Source: Arthrinium phaeospermum
Taxonomy: Eukaryota; Ascomycota; Sordariomycetes; Amphisphaeriales; Apiosporaceae
DNA length: 64,000 bases
Direction of reading: 5' to 3'
Assembly (NCBI GenBank): GCA_006503535.1
Contig: QYRS01000006.1
Location: 806,001-870,000 of the forward strand
How positions within the stretch are numbered: position 1 is the first letter of the stretch; each line of letters begins with the position of its first letter. A program made the position numbers and the translations under genes. The notes under the pieces were generated by a model. The model did no database searches. It was not told the DNA's origin and saw nothing but the letters and a program-made list of their open reading frames with translations. Positions 10,944 through 22,438 of the stretch are shown in pieces.

Positions 10944-12395
10944 ATGGAGTTACTCAAACTCCCAGGCGAGCTCATCCACGAGATTCTGTGCTGGGCAGCA
11001 CTTTGTCGCGATGTGAGGCACAGCGTCAAGAGAACGCTGCGACTGCGACTGGTGTGCAAAGCGTTTGCCGAAGCTGTCTACCCTGCTTTGTTCCAGTCGC
11101 ATCGATTGGACGACGCGATATTCGACTGTTGCTTCGGCGACGTCCAGTACTTGGAGAGCATGCACGGCACCCGGGACCTGTGGCACCGGTACTTGGTCTA
11201 CCGCGTCACGGGCGAGACGGATCCGAACGCGGGCCGCTTCGTCGAGACAAGGGAACTAGCGCAGACACTCTGCGAAAAAGACACGTCCCTGGAATACCCA
11301 AACGTCGTCGAAACCCTCTGCTGGCTCGCCCTGGACAACATACAGCGGGGGCCGTGCACCTTTCGGGAGTGGGGGGCGCCGACGTGTAACAAGCTCCGGC
11401 CCAACACGAATATCCTGAGGCAGCTCCAGGACGACACGGTGCACGACGAGGGCCTGAACCTGCTAGCGGCCGCCGTGCGCCTCGGCCTGCCCTCGCTGGT
11501 CAAGCAGTTGGTGGCCGAGGGCCACAACCCCACCAAGCCCAACTTCCTGTTCCCGCCGGCCGCACAGGTGGCGGCCGAATGCGGGAGCGAGAGCATGATG
11601 CGCCTCCTCCTCGAGCGGAATCCCAAGCCGCGGCGACCCGAGCCCTACTCCGTCTTCGGCGCCGCGGTGGGGGGCCACTTGGACATAATGCGGCTCGTCA
11701 TGCCGCCCCGTCCACCTCGTGGACCTCCCGCGACGAGAGGCCTCCAGTCTAGGTTCATGCCCCAGCTGGTCGGCCGCGCGCTGGTCGCCACCACGAGCCC
11801 CGCAGTGTACGAGTACCTGACGGCGGCCTGGAGGGGCAAGCCCCCGCCCCGCTACGAACACCTCATGTCGCACGCGGAGCGCGGCAACCTCGCCATGGTG
11901 CGGCACCTGCTCGACCAAGGCGTCGAAGTCAACGGGGACGACGACTACTACCGGGGCTCCGCCCTCAGCCGCGCCTGCCGCCGCGGGCACGCGGAGGTGG
12001 TCGACCTGCTGCTGGCGCGGGGCGCCAACCCCAACTTCGCCGAGGACGCGCAGAAGATCGGGCTGGCGACCCACGCGGCGGCCGCGGGCGGATCTTTGGA
12101 TATTGTCCGGAAGCTTTTGGCCCACGGCGCCCGGGTCAACGGGCCGCACCGGGGACACGAGAAGGCGCTCGTGGCCGCGTTTGAGACGGAGCACACGTGG
12201 CTGGTGCGGTTGCTGGTCGGGCGGGGGGCGCCGCTGGACAGGGTGGCGCCGCGGTTGGTGTCGTCGATGCTGCATCTTGGGTATGAGTCGATGCTCGATC
12301 TTCTCCGGGGGTACGGGTTTGAGCCGGAAACGGGTGCGAATGGGGAGGTGGTGAGGCATCGGTGGGGGACGACGCGTACGAACAAGGTTGCCTGA
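10944..12395 (+). CDS. F-box-like protein with C-terminal ankyrin repeats
   Basis: Single exon, 483 aa from the first in-frame ATG (10944); the upstream open stretch begins without ATG. The N-terminus (MELLKLPGELIHEIL, then a conserved RLRLVCKAFAEAVYP) is F-box-like. Residues from about 170 onward form degenerate ankyrin repeats; the best are GNLAMVRHLLDQGVEVN, GHAEVVDLLLARGANPN and GSLDIVRKLLAHGARVN. The combination suggests a substrate adaptor of an SCF ubiquitin ligase, in which the ankyrin units bind the target; this is inferred from domain order. GC-rich codon use in the ankyrin part. No membrane segment. Confidence 0.8.
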   Translation: MELLKLPGELIHEILCWAALCRDVRHSVKRTLRLRLVCKAFAEAVYPALFQSHRLDDAIFDCCFGDVQYLESMHGTRDLWHRYLVYRVTGETDPNAGRFVETRELAQTLCEKDTSLEYPNVVETLCWLALDNIQRGPCTFREWGAPTCNKLRPNTNILRQLQDDTVHDEGLNLLAAAVRLGLPSLVKQLVAEGHNPTKPNFLFPPAAQVAAECGSESMMRLLLERNPKPRRPEPYSVFGAAVGGHLDIMRLVMPPRPPRGPPATRGLQSRFMPQLVGRALVATTSPAVYEYLTAAWRGKPPPRYEHLMSHAERGNLAMVRHLLDQGVEVNGDDDYYRGSALSRACRRGHAEVVDLLLARGANPNFAEDAQKIGLATHAAAAGGSLDIVRKLLAHGARVNGPHRGHEKALVAAFETEHTWLVRLLVGRGAPLDRVAPRLVSSMLHLGYESMLDLLRGYGFEPETGANGEVVRHRWGTTRTNKVA

Positions 12396-12715
12396 GTAGA
12401 TACTTTGGCGAGGACATGGCCTTGTGGCCCGGGGAGTGAAGGAAACCCGATGCCTGATTTACCGCACTACCGATTTGGCGCAATAGCGACCTCAGTGCCT
12501 AGGCCAATCCAATGCAATCTCAGGCTCCGTTCTCGTTGCCGTAGTGTTGACTCCAGGATTTAACTCAGGACAAATGATGTTGCCTTCGGATATCTCTCCC
12601 ACCAAACCCCAGACGATGGATATTTAGAACACGAAGGGTTTACACTTTTCAGCTACTCAATGGTCAACAGAGGGACTCACCCCAAGTTGAAACTCGGAAT
12701 TGAGCTCACGTCAAC
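12396..12715. other. Short intergenic region
   Basis: 3' flank of the ankyrin gene and promoter of the first 2EXR gene. No distinctive element seen. Confidence 0.4.
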
Positions 12716-13994
12716 ATGGCCCCTACAGAGATCCATTGTTTCGGCAATCTACCACCGGAGCTTCGTCAACAGATAGTGAGTGTCTTCATTTCTTCTGTCA
12801 GCTCGCCCAACACGCTCTCGTTAAGCCGCGAGCCACGATACTAATAGCACACTCCTCTAGTGGTTGGATGCACTTGGCAACTCAGCATGCCTCCATATAT
12901 TCTATTTTGGAAAATCTGGTCCCAAACTCCAGCAGCACACGTACTGCCAACCGGCAATGAATCACATCTCACCGGCACGCCGTCTGATCCCAGAGATCAA
13001 CTTGCGCCTAGTCAATAACGAAGCCTTGGAAGTCGTTGGCCGCCCCTCTAGAGGGCTGGAGAAGTTCAGGCGTGTCCGTTCACGCTTCAAGTTTGACAAT
13101 TGCCCAGTCATGCTGAATACCAAGGAAGACGTGGTATTTCTGATAGATGGGTCGATGAACGCACGTCTCCTTATTCGCCCGATTCAGCTGCCCCATATAG
13201 GGATCGGATCGCAGTGCGCATATTTTGATGCTCTCCGCCATCTTGCATTGCGTCTGTTCGACTTTGCCAAATGGCCAGATCTCTCGCAATACCCGCTGGG
13301 CCGCTTCCCGCCTGAGATTTGGTTTTGGTGCAAGCCCGGGGTCATAGAAATACTACGATGCAGCCATAAGCTCGAATCATTCCGAATTGTTATCGACCGC
13401 CTATTCAGTAGCCCCATTGCCTCAGAACACCTCGCCGCGACCGGACAGATCCCGTCCCTGGCACGGTCCCCCTCCCAGCTCAAAGATCTAGTGGCGTCCA
13501 TGCCCCGAGACAAGTACGGGTTCACCGACTACGACAACTTCGCCACCGCAACCAAATGGTACATCACATTTCCTTCCTGGTGTCGGCCGCCCTCCTCGTC
13601 CCCCGCAAGCAAACGTAAAGAAGTGCCGTTTGAGGAGTACGATCCGTTCTTCCACCAGGTGCTGGAGACAGTACGCAAATACGCGGCTGGTGAACGGATG
13701 TTCAAGAACAGCACAGACCTTGACCTCCGTCTGGTGGTCGACCTGGACTCTAACCTGAATGGGCTCAGCACGGGACAGGTTCCGCGCAGGAAGGACAAGA
13801 AGGCCCCATGGGATGGATGGAATGTCGATGGGAAAAACCAAGAGCAGGGAGAAGAGATGGTGGATGGCTACAACCGCTACTTTGCACGACCCGCGACTCC
13901 AGATTGGTATGCCGACGTTTCAGGATATGAACTGACAGAAGAGGAGTTCGATATCAAGGGCGGCAGCTCAGAGGGGACTACTTCCGACCATTGA
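12716..13994 (+). CDS. 2EXR-domain protein, copy 1 of a tandem pair
   Basis: Two exons, 12716-12775 and 12861-13994, 397 aa. The 2EXR signature (FGNLPPELRQQI then WLDALGN) spans the intron, which falls in phase 0 between Ile and Trp. The body continues with an N-x-E motif (NLRLVNNEALEVV), DVVFLIDGS, LALRLFDFAKW, a CKPGVIEIL stretch and SMPRDKYGFTDYDNFA. All are repeated in the gene at 15011. The C-terminus is acidic and Ser-rich. No signal peptide. 2EXR proteins are abundant in Pezizomycotina but their function is unknown, so none is assigned. The next gene is its closest visible relative, with the same intron position: a local duplication. Confidence 0.8.
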
Positions 13995-15010
13995 CCAGAT
14001 CAACTGACAGCTCAGATGCATCTATGATTGATAATTTGGGTCTTAGATGCGGACATGACGATGATGCAGTGGGAGGGTTTGGTCAATGGACTGCGGAATC
14101 TAGCTGATGGACTTGACGGTCATGGTTCCTAAGTCGGCGAAAGTGTTCTTTGCAAGTCTGGCATTGTCAGACGGCTTTCAGGGCAAACCAACTACGTATA
14201 CTGAGTCTAGCACCTATTGGAATGGAACCTAGGTGAACTGTGTCGAGAAGAATCTAGCATGAATTGGCATGAGCAACGCAATCGAGACATATTAGTAGAT
14301 AGCGAGAAAACTCAAGGTTCATAAGACAGGCACCACTCACACAACACCAACTTCGTCCCCTCGCAGATACTGAACAAGACAAGATGTACAATTATAATGA
14401 TGTAGCTATAGGCTCCTGTTTCCTGCACCATCCATAGATAATAATTCATAGATAAAAGAAACTAGATTAGGATACCTTATTCTTATTATGCGGATAAAGG
14501 TATGTTAGAAAGGCATATGAGTAAATCCCACAATGAGCGTATTCGATGCTAAGGCAGTAAGAAAAGGAATCAGAAATAGAAAGGCGTGGTTGCTTCGAAA
14601 AACGTGGGCTGCTAACCCTCAGTATGGGTTGGTGGATCTGGACCATACTGCAGTGCTGAGGTGCTTGTTGCCTTAGATAGTTAATGTCTCAGGGCTGTGT
14701 CCAAGTTGACATCTATTTCTTTCCTTTTCTTTCGTACCTTTGACTTCGATTCGATGCCAATCAGCCCCACCTGATTTCTCTTTTTTGTTCATACATGTAG
14801 ATACTGATCTCAGGCTCCAGCATACCTAGGGCATGTGTGAATATACAACGGGTCTTTCCTTGGCAACCCACTGGACCCAATACCTATATAGACAACAGAT
14901 AATCTCCAATTCAACACTTCTCTTCCATCACCTGCTGATCCGGAGACATCATCACCAATAAGACATTCAGGAGATCATCACGCAACCACCAACATACCGC
15001 CGTCATCAAT
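13995..15010. other. Intergenic region between the 2EXR paralogues
   Basis: 1 kb, moderately AT-rich from about 14350 to 14560. A TATATAG-like element near 14885 lies about 125 bp upstream of the second 2EXR ATG. No gene remnant recognised. Confidence 0.4.
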
Positions 15011-16343
15011 ATGGCATCAAGCGAATTTCGCTATTTTGTCGAGCTACCACCGGAGATACGCCACCAAATTGTGAGTCCCCTTCTTCATGTTGTTCTCGAG
15101 CCCGGCCGAGAGCGTTATCTCTACATTCCAATACTTGCTTCTAGTAAGTTATTGGTTTTATCCGATAAAGCAATACTAATTATGCTACTGGCAGTGGCTC
15201 GAAGCGCTTGGTGATTCCGCATGTCTCCATTTGTTCTACGTGCCTAGTAATCGTTCGATCTATAACAATTTCAGGGAGCACGCCTACTGCCAGCCGGGAC
15301 TAGACAATTACATATCGACTAGCCACAGGATGATGCCAGAGCACAGCTTGCGACTCGTGAATAGAGAAGCTTCAGGGATTGTGCGGGATACCTACAAAGG
15401 TATGCGAGCTGTGACCCACTACAACGTAGCATTGGGACGCTATCAGAAGAAGCCAATCCCGGTGAACTACAGCAAGGACATGGTGTTCCTGATAGATGGC
15501 AGCCCCGAGACGTGGAACCGATCTTTTCGGATCACACCACAATTGGATCCAGCCGACAACCTTACTCGCAATCTCCTGCATCTCGCCTTGCGTCTGTTCG
15601 ACTTTGCCAACTGGCCGAGCCCGCACAGAGCCCATCAATACAACCCCCCGGCCGCACATTACCGGGATGTCACGTTCTGGTTCAGAACGGGCTTCATGTG
15701 GTTGCTACGAAATGTACGCAAGCTGGAAACCTTCCACATAGTCGTCGATCGCCTGTTTAGCAGCGTAACGCTCGACCCTGATGACGAAGCCACTCCCATA
15801 GACGAGCGATCCCCGAAACTCGTCTGCTCCCCTTCCGAAATGTTTAATGTGGTGAGGTCTCTTCCCCGAGACAAATACGGCTTCAGCGATTACAATGTCT
15901 TCGCTAGCAAGACCCAGCTGGACATGGTCTTCCCCAAATCCTGCAGCCCTCCCCCTCATTATAAAGCTGTCATCCTGTCATACAAAGAGTATGATCCGTT
16001 CTTGCAGGAGGTGCGCAATCAGGTGCACGCATACTCGAACCCGCCGATCCTGAAAAGAGGTAACGTCGAGGTTCGACTTGTTGTCGACCTGGACTCCAAC
16101 ATGAACGGGAATAATGTGGGACTAGTTCCGCCCAAACGGGAGGAGTTGAGCCTTGCCAGGGATAACAGCGGCATTACCGAAGGATTGGTCAAAGGCTATG
16201 ACCGCTATTTTGCACGACCAACAGCTCGGGATTGGTGGGCAGATGTTTCGGGATACGAGCCCCCGAAGAAGAAGGAGGAGGAGAGTGAGCCCGACTACTT
16301 ACCCGACGGCGACACTGAGGATGACTCGGACGAGGATTTGTAG
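15011..16343 (+). CDS. 2EXR-domain protein, copy 2 of a tandem pair
   Basis: Two exons, 15011-15070 and 15195-16343, 402 aa. Exon 1 is exactly 60 nt, as in the upstream paralogue, and the phase-0 intron again separates Ile (ELPPEIRHQI) from Trp (WLEALGDS). Shared blocks with copy 1 include SACLHLFYV, LRLVNREASGIV, DMVFLIDGSPE, LALRLFDFANW, SLPRDKYGFSDYNVFA, VRLVVDLDSNMNG and GYDRYFARPTARDWWADVSGYE. The C-terminus is strongly acidic (Asp/Glu-rich). The intron is longer (124 nt versus 85 nt). Divergence across the body suggests the duplication is not recent. Function unknown. Confidence 0.8.
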
Positions 16344-17315
16344 TGGGGATTGGGGGATGATCCGCTTTCAGGCCAAGAAGACCTGAGTAGCTTACCTTGG
16401 TATGGCAGTATTCTTGCTAGGACGTCATTCTAGATAAGGCGCAAACAACACTTTGAGAGATCCATGAATAAAGACTTGATGATCCATATCCTTGCACTTG
16501 CACCGTTTATGCACGGTATAGATTCGGCTGGGATCCCTTAACCTATGACTGAATTTCACGCCTTGGCAAACATTAATAGATGATGATGTCGATAGCAAGG
16601 CCAATGTATCATAGGTGGCAAGAGAATGTTCCAGTCTTCAACGCCGGCAACTCTCCGACCGGGCGTCAATCAATACCGGGACTACAGCCGAAGTGAGTGA
16701 CGTAGCTGCAGATGCTATTTTTAGTCGAGCCGTCGGCGATTCATGCAATCCCATCTCGTTTGCGGAGGTGGAGCATATACTTATGCCAACCAGGGGAAGC
16801 GAAAGTTTAAAAAGTTGACCACGCCTCAACCACGCAGGGTCCAATGGCGGAGATCACTGTAAACGAAACGAAAACAAACGCCAAGACCCGCGCATTGGAA
16901 GTCTAACGTATATATTCCAGCCAAGACTATGGGCCAAGCTCTTGACCGCCGAAAACGTCCTCGATTTGCGCAATGTTTCGTCGATGATGGGGTGTTCATC
17001 TGACCGCAGAGTTGCTCTACGCCTTACGATGGAATGATCTTCACGAAGCGGTCAGGAGACTACGGGGTGCCCCGAAGGTGCTGGCATTGGCATTCTACCA
17101 TGTATTGTCAATGGAGTGGAGGGTGCGCTTGAATACTACCACTCCATGTTTATAAATACTGAGCTCTCTTGCCTTCCTCAACACCCATATCCCATCATCA
17201 TCAACATCCCACTCGATCTTACTCCTTCACTGAAAACCCATTCCGTTTGCTTCCACTCAATCATTGCACCTGAAACCCGCTCTTTCATTAGACACACATA
17301 CCAACAACCATCAAC
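16344..17315. other. Intergenic region, promoter of the secreted-protein gene
   Basis: 3' flank of the 2EXR gene, then about 0.5 kb of upstream DNA ending in a TATA-containing core promoter. ORFs at 16615-16818 and its antisense do not resemble genes. Confidence 0.4.
17151..17158 (+). promoter_or_regulatory. TATA box (TATAAATA)
   Basis: TATAAATA lies 165 bp upstream of the first base of the split start codon, followed by a pyrimidine-rich, AUG-free leader, as in highly expressed secreted-protein genes. Confidence 0.5.
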
Positions 17316-17858
17316 AGTGAGTGACCAACCTCGGCAAGCGCCACCAGTCTGCCAACGACCAGCTAACCAAGACCAGTGTATACCTCCACCGCCCTCCTCG
17401 CCACCCTCGCCCTCTTCGCCGGCACCGCCGTCGCCACCCCCAGCCCCGCCACGCCCGCCAGCCTCCTCAAGCGGCAGGGCATGCAGTGGAACAAGGACGG
17501 GACCGACTGCGCGGCGACGACGTCGCGGGCCTGCATCGCGCGGGGCGGGGACCCGACGCTGCAGGAGGGGGTCAAGGCCTTCAGCGACGGGCAGCAGTGC
17601 GAGGGGGAGACGGCCAAGTACACGGCCAAGATCGCCAAGGGCATCAACGACGCCGGCGAGACGGGCTACTGCACCATCACCATGAAGACGGACTCGCGCT
17701 GCTGCGTCAACAACCTCTGCTCCGCCCAGGAGATCGGCCGCAGCCGCCAGGTCGTCAAGACCACCGACGCCTACTCCGAAGAGACCATCGGGGACGTCTC
17801 CTTCTCCAAGGCCTGCCCCAAGGGGACGTACATCCAGAGCGAGCAGCGGCTCATTTAG
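17316..17858 (+). CDS. Small secreted cysteine-rich protein, start codon split by an intron
   Basis: Spliced product of 160 aa. The reading frame beginning at 17377 has no usable ATG near its N-terminus. A canonical 60-nt intron (17317-17376; donor GTGAGT, branch CTAAC, acceptor CAG) joins A17316 to TG17377-17378, creating ATG and a signal peptide (about residues 1-20, Leu/Ala-rich). A Lys-Arg pair at 32-33 is a likely Kex2 site. The mature part has eight Cys (first at residues 45, 53 and 75; then GYC, RCC, NLC and KAC), suggesting four disulphides. Length and Cys content are typical of secreted effector candidates; no named family is recognised. Secretion is well supported; the role is not. 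Confidence 0.75.
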
Positions 17859-18984
17859 GGCTTGGCGTCGGTGATGAGTGGACTTGGAACGGGGATTTCA
17901 CGACGGGCATGAATTGGACGATGGTTTGGATGTCGGCTGCGTGTGTCTTGATTTCTTCCTGTTTCTTTCCTCTTCTCTTCTCTTCATATCTTTCAATGTG
18001 TTCTCGTTTCCTTGACTGTCGTGTTTAGTTTCAGCCATCGTTTCTTTCTGTTTTCTTTTCATTTTTTGGTGCTTGTTCCTGTTTCCCTTGATTGTATACT
18101 AAGCAACTAGCCTTCCTCGTATTTGTATATGACGTCCATGCCATTTGAGCAAACTCCCCCCATCTCACTCCAGCTTGGGCTGGTTCCGTTACCCGCAACA
18201 AATGCGCCGCGAAAATCCATTTGGAAGCCCCTACTCGCCATGCGTACAACTTTGGACGAAATAAACATCCGATGACGAAAGCCTAATGGGTTGCTAATCT
18301 GAGCCGGTGGCCCGGTCTTGTGGGCACACTTAGCAGCCGGGCGCTCGTGGTGCACCCCGCTAGGTTTGGCCTCTGAGTCTAAAAGGTCCGCTGTACTTTA
18401 TTTCGACGACGGCTGCCCGGGTCAAACACGCCTGCATGAGGATACCAGTGCGGTTTGATGGAAATTTCGATTACCCACTGGCATCGCTTGCCTTGGATAT
18501 GGTTTGCATTCTCGCCCAACGGTCGCTTGCCCTTCTGAGCTTTTCGTGTGTGCTGGGCTGATCTGGTGCAGCGAGGAACATGGCGATTCTGAATGAGCCA
18601 AGAGCGGTTCCAGAACGTCCCCGCAACTCATGTGATCTCAGTAGGTGACACTTCAGTAGTGTAAAGTGAAACATGCTAGTTAAATATGAACATTTACATA
18701 GTCTGTATACGCCATCATCCTATAGAAGATTTCGGAACACGGCACGTTTTTGTGCAGTTATTGCTTTTGTGTTGTCCGTTGTTGACGTTATTGATTCTGC
18801 CCGGAGTGGGTGGTGGCCCAAGCGCCAAGACCCCCCCCAGCGCATGCATGTGATCCGAAAATAAGCGGTTGCCTCAAGATTGTATCACCTAAGACCGATC
18901 GATTCCCCCCTCCAACTGCCCAAACTGGTTGCCTGAAATCAATCAGTCTTCACCACCGAAGAACGCAAACAGGAGCCAAACAAG
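17859..18984. other. Intergenic region
   Basis: 3' flank of the secreted-protein gene with a pyrimidine-rich stretch (about 17940-18070), then promoter of the SGNH hydrolase. A short C-run near 18831 is the only compositional oddity. Confidence 0.4.
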
Positions 18985-20082
18985 ATGAATGAGGCTCCAG
19001 CTGACGAAAATGCCGTCGAGACCCACCAGGAGCGTGATGATGGCGACGAGCCGGTGAGTCAGGAGGAAGAAGCCGATAACCCACCAGCCGCGCCCACTCC
19101 CACGTGGGCGCGACGGAGGAGAAGAGCCCAAAACCAGTGGCGCGGCAACTGCCTTTTCCGCCTCCTCATCGTCTTACTCTTCATCTTACTCCTCGTCATC
19201 ATCCTCGCCGACATGATGCATTCCCAAGACCCTAACGCTGGCGACGGCCGCCGCGCCAAAATCGCCCACATCGCGTCGCTCGGGTCGTCGTTCGCGGCGG
19301 GTCCGGGAATTCCGCCCCAGCGCAACGAGGCCGCCGGGCGCTCCGGCAACAACTACGCCGCCCTTTTGCAGCGCCGGCTCAGCGCCCTCGCCTCCAACAA
19401 CAATAACAACAAGGTCGCGCTGACGGATCTGTCGGTCTCGGGCGCGACGCTGCTCAATCTGATCTCGGAACCGCAGGACACCGGCCTCGAGGTCTTCGCG
19501 CCCCAGGTCCACGACGTCCCCGCCTCCGCCGACCTCGTCCTCGTCCTGGGCGGCGGCAACGACATCGACTACATCGGCGGCCTGATGCGGGACGCCATGG
19601 AGCTGCCCGCCGACCTCTTCGAGGGCATGTCCGTGCTGTCGGGCCAGCTCGACTCGGCCGCCGCCCTGGCCCGGCGCTACGGGCGCGTCCTGGACGCGGT
19701 GCACGCCGCCGCCCCGCGCGCCGCGGTCCTCGTCGTCGAGTACCTGACGCTGCTGGGGACCGACTTCGTGCCCGGCACGCACGCGCCCTTCGGCGAGGCG
19801 CGCGCGCGCTACCACCGCCAGCGCGCCGAGATGCTGAACAACGGCACGCGGGCCGCGCGGGAGGGGAGGGAGGCCTGGTGTCACATTGTGCAGGTCTATG
19901 ACCAGACCGCGGGGCACGGCATCGGGGCCGCGGAGCCGTGGGTCACGGATTACTTGGGCGTCTCGGACGGGACGCACGTGCCGTACCACCCCAACGCGGC
20001 GGGCATGAAGGGGGTCGAGGCCATCATTTACAAGAAGCTGGTGGAGTTAGATTTGGTGGATGACGATGACGGCGAGCTGTGA
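18985..20082 (+). CDS. Membrane-anchored SGNH/GDSL-type hydrolase
   Basis: Single exon, 365 aa. An acidic N-terminal tail and an Arg cluster (WARRRRRAQNQWRGN) precede one hydrophobic segment (about residues 57-76), giving a type II signal anchor with the enzyme on the exoplasmic side. The catalytic domain has SGNH blocks: I with Ser in IASLGSSFAAGPG (about residue 101), II with Gly in DLSVSGAT, III in LVLGGGNDIDY (Asn), and V with His in YHPNAAGM. This indicates esterase or lipase activity on an ester substrate, possibly lipid or wall polysaccharide ester. A run of five Asn near residue 138 is a low-complexity insertion. The C-terminus is acidic. Substrate unknown. Confidence 0.82.
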   Translation: MNEAPADENAVETHQERDDGDEPVSQEEEADNPPAAPTPTWARRRRRAQNQWRGNCLFRLLIVLLFILLLVIILADMMHSQDPNAGDGRRAKIAHIASLGSSFAAGPGIPPQRNEAAGRSGNNYAALLQRRLSALASNNNNNKVALTDLSVSGATLLNLISEPQDTGLEVFAPQVHDVPASADLVLVLGGGNDIDYIGGLMRDAMELPADLFEGMSVLSGQLDSAAALARRYGRVLDAVHAAAPRAAVLVVEYLTLLGTDFVPGTHAPFGEARARYHRQRAEMLNNGTRAAREGREAWCHIVQVYDQTAGHGIGAAEPWVTDYLGVSDGTHVPYHPNAAGMKGVEAIIYKKLVELDLVDDDDGEL

Positions 20083-20256
20083 TGGTTACGTAGACAGTAC
20101 TGCATTCATTTGGATACCAAGCGAGGATTTAATCAATTTACGACCTCCTTTTGCACCCTAGCTCCGAGACTTCGGGATCTGGCGGGTTCCCTGCTGCTAG
20201 ATGATTCCAGTTGCACGTGATTTGGCAGTGAAATTACCCACTCCTCCATGATCTGC

Positions 20257-21105
20257 CTACTTGGCTATCGAAACCAGAAGGACCTCGGTGATTTCTTCCC
20301 TGATGAGGTCGTCGTCCAGGATGAATGCGAGAAGGTCTTTGTGGGCAGCAAGCGACTTGTCGTCCGTCTTCGACACTCTGTTCAAGTTGTCTTCGACCGC
20401 AGCCACCAAGAAGACGGGGAAGTCAACCTAGAAGTGTTAAGATGATATCGTTAGATTAAAGTGTAATGTGGATCGATGAAAAAGCGATTGGTGACTGACC
20501 TTCTTGGAGATGCATCCCTCGAAGTACTTCAACTCGTCATTGGTAGCCGACAGCCCCCTATGCTGGAAATAAGCTTTGAGATCGTGGCCCCAGGGGATAT
20601 CGAGCTCCAGGGTATGGTCCGGGTATTTGCTCAGTTTCGGCCCCGCGGCGATGCCCTTCTCCTCGTCGAGCTGGTAGTGGTACGCCAGCAGCGCCGCCGT
20701 CAGGAACTGCCCAATGTCCTGGTGCGCCGCCTTCCACCCGTCGCGGCCGACGGTGCTGCCCTCGGGCACCTCGTGGTAGTCGCGCAGCTTCTTGGGCATC
20801 TGCTTCTGGTACTGCCGCTGCAGGTTCACCTCGGCCTGGTAGCGGTCCAGGATAGGCCGGGCCTTGTCGTTGTCCGACCGGGCGCGCTGGCGGCGCGCCT
20901 CGCGCATCCTCGCCTCGAGGGCCGCGCGCTGCGCCCGCGCCGCCGCCACGCGCCGCTGCCACTCCTCCTCGCTCATGACGTCGATCTTGCGCGCGGGGCG
21001 CCGGATCTCGGCCTCGCGCGCGTCGGTCCGCGACTGGGCGATCTCGCTCGCCGTCTGGCCGCTGAAGGCGCCGTCCCAGGTTCCGTAGCGGTAGGCGCTT
21101 GACAT
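20257..21105 (-). CDS. Unknown Arg/Glu-rich protein with a predicted coiled coil
   Basis: Two exons, 21105-20500 and 20427-20257, 258 aa. The 72-nt intron (GTCAGT to CTAG) preserves frame, and the second exon ends in a plausible tail (SKTDDKSLAAHKDLL then DDDLIREEITE). The N-terminus (SSAYRYGTWDGAF) is followed by a highly charged Arg/Ala/Glu segment (about residues 20-90), likely a long helix or coiled coil. The later part has a more globular look (GWKAAHQDIGQFLTAALLAY). No signal peptide or membrane segment. No family recognised. The antisense frame is also open through exon 1 but has shadow composition. Confidence 0.6.
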
Positions 21106-21296
21106 GGTGGCTGGCTGGCTGTTTGTTACGTGGTTGTTGATATGGGGGCGATGGAGGGGGATAGGGCTTCGATGGGCAACATACTTTGATCGGAAGCCGC
21201 TGGGGTATGCCGACTCAATTGACCAATATATACACACGGCAGGCTAGATACTTCGTCAACGGGTTGTGCGGCTGTTTGCTCACTCTATCCACGTCA

Positions 21297-21324
21297 TCCT
21301 GATCAAAGTATTCTTGGATCAGGA
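21297..21324. repeat. Perfect 8-bp inverted repeat
   Basis: TCCTGATC and GATCAGGA separated by 12 nt. It could be a dimeric regulator site about 190 bp upstream of the minus-strand gene, or chance. Confidence 0.3.
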
Positions 21325-22318
21325 CCCTTCTGCATGACCATCAGCCACGATCAAAGTCGTCCTCTGCGTTTATGATTAGGGTCTAGAATTTGGATCATAG
21401 TTTTCGCAAGACTCCATCGGCATTATGTCCGTTAAGTTCAGGTGGTCGTCAAAAGGGGCGGAGGGCGGTGCCGCTACCCTGTTTCCATTGTTGCAGCAGC
21501 TAAGAATACCTGGCGTAACTATTGGGAATCTAGGCCAGAGAGTGGAAAGAGGTTAGCGGGGAGAGGGGGCTTTCCTGCGGTGCCTGCGTCACCGTCCTGT
21601 ACGTCGGGGTCGGTGTTACTGCCGGGTGGACGTTATGTTCACGATCAAAGCACAGCATTTCGGCGTTATGCGGCTGTTTACTTCTAGTGGGCGAATTGAC
21701 TGGGATGAATGTACCCCAAATACAGTTCAAGGCTGACTTTTGACATGCAGAAACTATATGAGGTCATGGTATCTACCGCCCGTATCCTTATTCACTTAGG
21801 GTCCGTGTAGCAAGGATATGTCAGGAGTTTGCGCCAACGGACGTCAAGGCTAACTTGGCTATCAAGGCTTTGCAATAAGCTCGCGACAGAACATGCTCAT
21901 TGAAGCGAAAGAGTTGCCCACGGCAAGTCGGTGAGACATAAACACATCATGCGCGGCACGAGCCGTCCACGACATTCCCGTGAGACATCCCAGTGATATT
22001 AGGCGCAACACACGCATACTAAAGTTTCTGCCGCAACTTATTACACCCCACGCATGGTATCATACGTATGAGCCTCAAACGCGCATTCCCATTGGCCCAA
22101 AGAGCCTGCGTCATCGGCCGACCGAGGTCGGAAGGGAAATGTACAGATTCAGCTGCGAAATTGGCAATTGCAATAGGATAGTTTCGCCAGTTGGGCCAGG
22201 CAAATTGCTTCGTCATAGGTGACTCGATCTAATACCGTCGCTTTATATGGTGATTCTGTGAATAGTATGTTTTGTGAAGTTTACAACGGCCAATGCCACC
22301 CGTCTGATGTTGGCTGCA

Positions 22319-22324
22319 TATAAA
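22319..22324 (+). promoter_or_regulatory. TATA box (TATAAA)
   Basis: TATAAA 115 bp upstream of the ATG at 22439, with no intervening ATG in a suitable context. Confidence 0.45.
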
Positions 22325-22438
22325 GGCCTCTCTGGGCGCCTCCCTATGGTGGGATTGGGACAAGAGGTTATCACGACAACCAGGCTTGGGAATTTACTTA
22401 TATACACTAACACCTAATACCAACTTCCCTGCACAATC

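Larger units (their letters stand above)
21106..22438. other. Divergent intergenic region with an inverted repeat
   Basis: 1.3 kb between two diverging genes. Holds a perfect 8-bp inverted repeat (21297-21304 and 21317-21324) and several GATCAAAG words (21301, 21351, 21642). No gene recognised. Confidence 0.45.
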
